A stretch of 64,000 bases of DNA, taken from Streptomyces sp. NBC_01689 (lineage in GTDB: Bacteria > Actinomycetota > Actinomycetes > Streptomycetales > Streptomycetaceae). Where the stretch lies: NCBI RefSeq assembly GCF_036250675.1, contig NZ_CP109592.1, forward strand, positions 9,176,001 to 9,240,000, written 5' to 3'. Under the pieces are notes generated by a model. That model did not search any database, was not told where the DNA came from, and worked only from the letters and a program-made list of their open reading frames with translations. This document shows, one piece after another, positions 59,829-64,000 of the stretch (position 1 is its first letter; the number at the start of each line of letters is the position of its first letter). Both the position numbers and the translations under genes were made by a program.

Positions 59829-61763
59829 ATGTCGGCCGAGACCCACGAGTTCCAGGTGGAAGCCCGTCAACTGCTGCAGTTGATGATCCATTCGATCTAC
59901 TCGAACAAGGATGTGTTTCTGCGGGAGCTGATCTCCAACGCCTCGGACGCGCTGGACAAACTGCGCCTCGCCGCCCTGCGTGAGGACGTGCTCGGGGCGG
60001 ACGTGTCCGATCTGCACATCGGTGTCGACGCCGACGCGCAGGCGAGGACACTGACGGTGCGGGACAACGGAATCGGCATGTCGCGCGAGGAGGTCGTCCA
60101 GCTCATCGGCACGATCGCCAGCTCAGGAACCGCGCGGCTGCTCCGTGAGCTGAAGGAGACGGACGACGCGGACGCGGCGGCCGGTCTCATCGGCCAGTTC
60201 GGCGTCGGCTTCTATTCGGCCTTCATGGTGGCCGACGAGGTCACCGTGGTGACCCGGCACGCGGGCGAGAGCCGCGGCACCCGGTGGGTCTCGCGGGGGG
60301 AAGGCACGTACACGGTCGAGGATCTCGACGAGGCGCCGCAGGGAACCACGGTCACCCTCCACCTCAAGCCTGTCGACGAGGAGGACCAGCCCGAGGACTA
60401 CACCCGGGCGTGGAAGATCCGGGAGATCATCAAGCGGTACTCCGACTTCATCACCTGGCCGATCCGCATGCCCGCGCAGCGCGACGCGGCGGCCGCACAG
60501 GGCGACGGGAGCACCCCGGCCGAGCCGGCCGCCGACGACGTCGAGACCGTGAACTCGATGAAGGCGCTGTGGGCCAGGGCACGGGAGGACGTGTCCGACG
60601 AGGAGTACCACGAGCTGTACAAGCGCATCAGTCACGACTGGGTCGACCCGCTGGAGATCATCCGCCTGCAGGCGGAAGGGACTTTCGAGTACCAGGCCCT
60701 GCTGTTCATCCCCGCACGCGCCTCGCAGGATCTGTTCACCCAGGGCCACAGCCGCGGACTCCAACTGTTCGTCAAGCGCGTGCACATCATGGACGACTGC
60801 GAGCAACTCCTGCCGCCCTACCTGCGCTTCGTCAAGGGCATCGTCGACGCCCAGGACCTCTCCCTCAACGTCTCCCGCGAGATCCTCCAGCAGGACCGGC
60901 ACATCCAGAGGATGCAGCGGCGTCTGACGAAGAAGGTCCTGTCCACGATCAAGGACATGCGTACCAGCGCCCCGGAGAACTACGCGACCGTCTGGCGCGA
61001 GTTCGGCAGGGCCCTGAAGGAGGGCCTGCTCGACGACCACGAGAACCGCGACGCCCTCCTCGCCCTCTCCTCGTTCTCCTCGACCCACGGGGCGGAGCCG
61101 ACCACGCTGGCGCAGTACGTGGAACGCATGAAGGAGGGCCAGGAGGAGATCTTCCACCTGACGGGCGACTCCAGGGAAGCCATCGAGAACTCCCCTCACA
61201 TGGAGGCGTTCCGCGCCAAGGGCGTCGAGGTCCTGCTCCTGACCGACCCGATCGACGAGATCTGGGTCACCGCCGTGCCCGAGTTCGAGGGGAAGCGGCT
61301 CCGCTCCATCACCCAGGGCGAGGTCGACCTCGGAGGCGGCGAGCCGGACAGCGACGAGACCGAGGACGAGCGCGAAAGCCGGCGGCAGGAGTACGCGGGA
61401 CTCCTGACCTGGATGACCGGACAACTCGCCGAGGACGTCAAGGAGGTCCGGCTGTCCACCCGTCTGACGGTCTCGCCGGCCTGTCTCGTGTCGGACACCC
61501 ACGACATCCCCCCGGCGCTGGAGAACATCTACCGCGCCATGGGACAGGACATCCCGCGCACCAAGCGCATCCTCGAACTCAATCCCGGCCACTCCCTGGT
61601 CGAGGGCCTCAACAAGGCCCACGGCGAACGCGAGGACGGCGCGGACCCCGGCCTCGCCGAGATCGCGGAACTCCTTTACGGCATGGCGCTCCTCGCCGAA
61701 GGCGGAGCGCTGAAGGACCCGGCCCGCTTCACCAAGCTGATGGCGGACCGGCTCTCCGTCTAG
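59829..61763 (+). CDS. htpG: Molecular chaperone HtpG (Hsp90)
   Basis: 644-residue bacterial Hsp90 dimer that remodels client proteins with ATP. GHKL ATPase domain motifs: YSNKDVFLRELISNASDALDKL, DNGIGMSREEVVQLIGTIASSGT, and LIGQFGVGFYSAFMVAD. Middle-domain signature LPPYLRFVKGIVDAQDLSLNVSRE and C-terminal dimerisation domain follow. The ATG at 59829 starts MSAETHEFQVEARQLL, the canonical opening; GGAGG lies 11 bases upstream. Single gene with its own terminator shared with the convergent tRNA. No heat-shock operator could be identified with confidence upstream. Confidence 0.96.
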   Translation: MSAETHEFQVEARQLLQLMIHSIYSNKDVFLRELISNASDALDKLRLAALREDVLGADVSDLHIGVDADAQARTLTVRDNGIGMSREEVVQLIGTIASSGTARLLRELKETDDADAAAGLIGQFGVGFYSAFMVADEVTVVTRHAGESRGTRWVSRGEGTYTVEDLDEAPQGTTVTLHLKPVDEEDQPEDYTRAWKIREIIKRYSDFITWPIRMPAQRDAAAAQGDGSTPAEPAADDVETVNSMKALWARAREDVSDEEYHELYKRISHDWVDPLEIIRLQAEGTFEYQALLFIPARASQDLFTQGHSRGLQLFVKRVHIMDDCEQLLPPYLRFVKGIVDAQDLSLNVSREILQQDRHIQRMQRRLTKKVLSTIKDMRTSAPENYATVWREFGRALKEGLLDDHENRDALLALSSFSSTHGAEPTTLAQYVERMKEGQEEIFHLTGDSREAIENSPHMEAFRAKGVEVLLLTDPIDEIWVTAVPEFEGKRLRSITQGEVDLGGGEPDSDETEDERESRRQEYAGLLTWMTGQLAEDVKEVRLSTRLTVSPACLVSDTHDIPPALENIYRAMGQDIPRTKRILELNPGHSLVEGLNKAHGEREDGADPGLAEIAELLYGMALLAEGGALKDPARFTKLMADRLSV

Positions 61764-61778
61764 AAGGGCGGACGCACC

Positions 61779-61809
61779 AGAGGGGCCGGCACATCGTGCC
61801 GGCCCCTCT
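61779..61809. terminator. Bidirectional terminator between htpG and tRNA-fMet
   Basis: Perfect 14-bp stem (61779-61792 with 61796-61809), 3-base loop ATC, ending in CTTCTC. It lies 16 bases after htpG and just after the leftward tRNA gene. Confidence 0.85.
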
Positions 61810-61814
61810 TCTCG

Positions 61815-61888
61815 TAGCGGGGACAGGATTTGAACCTGCGACCTCTGGGTTATGAGCCCAGCGAGCTACCGAGCTGCTCCACCCCGCG
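61815..61888 (-). tRNA. Initiator tRNA-Met (CAU anticodon)
   Basis: On the minus strand, CGCGGGGTGGAGCAGCTCGG starts a standard cloverleaf. The anticodon stem-loop is CTGGG-CTCATAA-CCCAG with CAU anticodon; T arm CAGGTTCAAATCCTG. The first base C is unpaired opposite position 72 (U), and three consecutive G-C pairs precede the anticodon loop, both features of initiator tRNA. CCA is not encoded. Confidence 0.93.
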
Positions 61889-61953
61889 TCGTCGGGACGA
61901 GTCTACGTCAGCTCGGTCGGCGCCGTGACCATGATCGTTTCCGAGGGGGCCGC

Positions 61954-62259
61954 ATGTCGGAGGACCTGATCAGCGCCCGTCTGCACGCGAGAGTCCGGCG
62001 CGACTTCCCGGATGGCGACGTCGCCCGGGGGATCGAGGGTGCCCCGCGCGTGCTGGGAGCCGAGCTCGATTCGTCGCGGCAGAGCGTCGAGCGGCTCCTG
62101 GCCGCGGTTCTGATGATCGCCGCGGGAGACGTCGACGGGTTCCGTTCGGCGGTGCGCCTCGCGCGGCTGGACTGGCGCGATCTCCTGGTCGCGGCAGGCC
62201 TGGCCGGCGGTGACCGGCCGCGCGTACTCGACGGGGAACTCGGCCTGCCCCGACCGTGA
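61954..62259 (+). CDS. Conserved hypothetical protein
   Basis: 101-residue protein, MSEDLISARLHARVRRDFPDG at the start, with a helical pattern (RQSVERLLAAVLMIAAGDVDGFRSAVRLARLDWRDLLVAAGLAGGD). No catalytic motif, membrane segment or signal is seen. I cannot assign a function; the even, charged helical make-up and good GAGGGGG ribosome site before the ATG argue that it is real. It lies beside the initiator tRNA and is convergent with the FAD monooxygenase. Confidence 0.75.
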   Translation: MSEDLISARLHARVRRDFPDGDVARGIEGAPRVLGAELDSSRQSVERLLAAVLMIAAGDVDGFRSAVRLARLDWRDLLVAAGLAGGDRPRVLDGELGLPRP

Positions 62260-62306
62260 GTCGGAGGTGCGGAGGCACGAGTGGGGGCGGGTACGGAGGC
62301 CTCGGC

Positions 62307-63818
62307 TCAGTGCGCCTCCGCCGTTGTGAGATGGTCGGCGATCGCGGCGAGCAGGGTCTCGCCGTGGACCGCGGGGCCGTCCGTGGCCCAGCACACGTAA
62401 CCGTCGGGGCGGATGAGCAGGGCCGCGGCGCCCGGACCGGCCGCGCAGGTGGCGCGGACGAGGTCGACGCGCGGCGGGAGGCCGAGTCCGGCCGGGACGG
62501 CTCGGGCCAGATCGAGCAGGACGGCGTGCCCCGCGCCGAAGAGCGTCGACAGGCGGGTGGGGCCGGCGGCGGTGACCAGGTCGGCGTCCGGCATGCGCTG
62601 CCCGGTGAGCGGGTGGTCGCCGGAGAGGTCGTAGCCCAGCGAGAGGCCGGACATGAGTCCCGCGAGGTGACGGTTGGCGTCCGGGAGCCTCAGCAGGTCG
62701 ACGAAGATGTCCCGCAGGGCGGCCACGTCCTCGCTCGGGTCCGGGTCCGCCAGGACGCGCTGCGCCGAGGTATGGTGCAGGACCTGCGCTCCTACCGGGT
62801 GCCGTTCGGCGTGGTAGCTGTCCAGAAGACCCTCCGGTGCCCGGTCCTGGACGACCGCGGCCAGCTTCCAGCCCAGGTTGAACGCGTCCTGCATGCCGAG
62901 GTTGAGGCCCTGGCCCCCCAGTGGCGGGTGGATGTGCGCGGCGTCGCCGGCGAACAGTACGCGGCCGGTGCGGTACCGCTCCAACTGCCGTGTGGCGTCG
63001 CTGAACCGGGAGGCGTTGTCCACGGAGCCGAGGGTGGTCCCGGGCCCGTAGAGGATCCGCAGCGCCGCGCGGATCTCGTCGTCGGTGACGGCGGAGGTGT
63101 CGCGGGCGATGTCCGACCGGTCCGCGCGGCCGAAGGTGAACCGGTACCGGTCGTCGCCGAGGGGCGCCAGCATGGCCCAGTGGTCGCCCGCTCGGCGCAT
63201 CAGGGTGCTCATGTGCCCCAGTTGCCGTGGCACGAGGGACGAGACGGAGGCGAGCCGGATGTCGGCCAGCACCGCGTGGTGCGTGCCCGGCCTGCCGGGG
63301 AACGGCAGCCCGAGCACCTTGCGCACGGTGCTGTGCCCGCCGTCGCACGCCACCAGATGGCGGGCCCGCACCCGCAGACCGTCCGCCGACACGGTCACGC
63401 CGTCGTCGTCGGACTCCACCCCGGAGACGGCGGTGCCGCGGACCACCCGCACGCCGGCCGCGCTCACCCGCTCCTCGAGCAGCTCCTCGATCTCCCACTG
63501 GGCCATCGCGATCGGGAAGGGGTGCCTGGTGTCCCAGGGGGTGCAGTCCAGGGCCACGGGAAGGGCGGCGAAGTGCCCGCCGATCGGATCGCGCGGCGTG
63601 ACCCGCTTCAGCATCGGCTCCAACAGCCCGCGTGTCTCCAGCAGTTCGGCGGTGCGGGGCTGGATCCCGCCGCCCTTCACCTGCTCCAGACGCCGGGGAA
63701 GTTTCTCCAGCACCAGCGTCTCGACGCCCGCCAGGGCCAGTTCGTACGCCAGCGTCAGTCCGGTCGGGCCCGCGCCCACCACGACGACCTCGGTCTCGTT
63801 CACCGTCACCACCCTCAC
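62307..63818 (-). CDS. FAD-dependent aromatic monooxygenase
   Basis: 503-residue group A flavin hydroxylase (PheA/TfdB, polyketide hydroxylase type). FAD motifs: VVVVGAGPTGLTLAYELALAG (dinucleotide fold), ACDGGHSTVRKVLGL (DG motif) and VLFAGDAAHIHPPLGGQGLN (GD motif). A C-terminal thioredoxin-like tail is normal for the group. GTG at 63818 with AGGGAGC upstream. Divergent from a TetR regulator with an 86-base control region holding a direct repeat. It might tailor an aromatic polyketide or antibiotic, or act in catabolism; the type III PKS is 4 kb away with housekeeping genes in between, so a link is only possible. Confidence 0.9.
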   Translation of the reverse strand: MRVVTVNETEVVVVGAGPTGLTLAYELALAGVETLVLEKLPRRLEQVKGGGIQPRTAELLETRGLLEPMLKRVTPRDPIGGHFAALPVALDCTPWDTRHPFPIAMAQWEIEELLEERVSAAGVRVVRGTAVSGVESDDDGVTVSADGLRVRARHLVACDGGHSTVRKVLGLPFPGRPGTHHAVLADIRLASVSSLVPRQLGHMSTLMRRAGDHWAMLAPLGDDRYRFTFGRADRSDIARDTSAVTDDEIRAALRILYGPGTTLGSVDNASRFSDATRQLERYRTGRVLFAGDAAHIHPPLGGQGLNLGMQDAFNLGWKLAAVVQDRAPEGLLDSYHAERHPVGAQVLHHTSAQRVLADPDPSEDVAALRDIFVDLLRLPDANRHLAGLMSGLSLGYDLSGDHPLTGQRMPDADLVTAAGPTRLSTLFGAGHAVLLDLARAVPAGLGLPPRVDLVRATCAAGPGAAALLIRPDGYVCWATDGPAVHGETLLAAIADHLTTAEAH

Positions 63819-63837
63819 TCGCTCCCTGCCATTTCTC

Positions 63838-63882
63838 GTCTCGGAGTAAATGTATACCAGGTGCAGAAATAGTCTCGGGGTA
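63838..63882. promoter_or_regulatory. Candidate TetR operator between monooxygenase and regulator
   Basis: GTCTCGG[A/G]GTA occurs twice in direct orientation (63838-63848 and 63872-63882), 34 bases apart, in an AT-richer region containing GTATACC. It lies between two divergent genes and probably includes the regulator binding site. Confidence 0.45.
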
Positions 63883-63904
63883 GCAATCTGTTACGGTGGG
63901 TGCC

Positions 63905-64000
63905 GTGGACGAGAAGCCAGGACTGCGGGAGCGGAAGAAGCGACGGACGCACGCGGCGATCTCCGACGCGGCGATCGCACTGTTCCTGGAGCACGGCTTC
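63905..64000 (+). CDS. TetR family regulator, N-terminal fragment at window edge
   Basis: Only the first 32 codons are present (GTG at 63905): LRERKKRRTHAAISDAAIALFLEHGF, the typical start of a TetR N-terminal DNA-binding domain (first helices). The rest is outside the window. Divergent from the FAD monooxygenase gene, which it most likely represses. Start GTG has no clear ribosome site. Confidence 0.85.
   Translation, partial: MDEKPGLRERKKRRTHAAISDAAIALFLEHGF

Overview
This window looks like a piece of a Streptomyces (or very close actinomycete) chromosome. It is very GC-rich with third positions almost always G or C. It carries a WhiB-like protein, DUF574 methyltransferase, DasR-type operator, XRE/SDR divergent pair and type III polyketide synthase. 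Operons are tightly packed with ATGA or GTGA start/stop overlaps. I see no phage, transposase, integrase or CRISPR signal; all the genes look resident.

Layout. 1-4.8 kb: a GH13 alpha-glucosidase, a secreted GH19 chitinase under a near-perfect DasR operator, a secreted alpha/beta hydrolase with a MarR/OhrR-like palindrome upstream, and an ASCH-domain protein. 4.9-16.2 kb: a complete selenocysteine island, with selD, tRNA-Sec (UCA anticodon), selB, selA, a three-subunit formate dehydrogenase and a NifS-like cysteine desulfurase. The catalytic subunit has an in-frame UGA followed at once by a SECIS hairpin. 16.4-27 kb: GNAT, secreted phosphodiester glycosidase, DUF488, WhiB-like, SDR plus XRE regulator, a DUF4097 protein with a daunorubicin-type ABC exporter, and a DUF574 methyltransferase.

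27.1-47.2 kb is the most interesting stretch. It holds an oligopeptide-type ABC importer with an enolase-superfamily enzyme, a creatininase-family amidohydrolase, RidA and a degenerate ROK protein. Next come an IclR regulator overlapping an AmiE-like serine hydrolase, then D-lactate dehydrogenase (FAD plus Fe-S), AnmK, a sodium:solute symporter and a BadF-type amino-sugar kinase. Divergent from these are an RpiR/MurR regulator and MurQ. Read together this is an N-acetylmuramate (cell-wall sugar) salvage locus. AnmK and the kinase would make MurNAc-6-phosphate, MurQ would release D-lactate and GlcNAc-6-phosphate, and the dehydrogenase would burn the D-lactate. The pathway is inferred; the peptide-side genes are linked only by position and by the AmiE-like hydrolase.

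47.3-64 kb: an aromatic-acid-exporter-like membrane protein, an ABC exporter, a STAS/SpoIIE partner-switch pair, and a Tat-exported GH2 enzyme with two discoidin domains inserted inside its catalytic module and a LacI-type operator upstream. Then come a type III PKS with a methyltransferase, HtpG, initiator tRNA-Met, a small conserved protein, an FAD monooxygenase and the start of a divergent TetR gene cut by the window edge.
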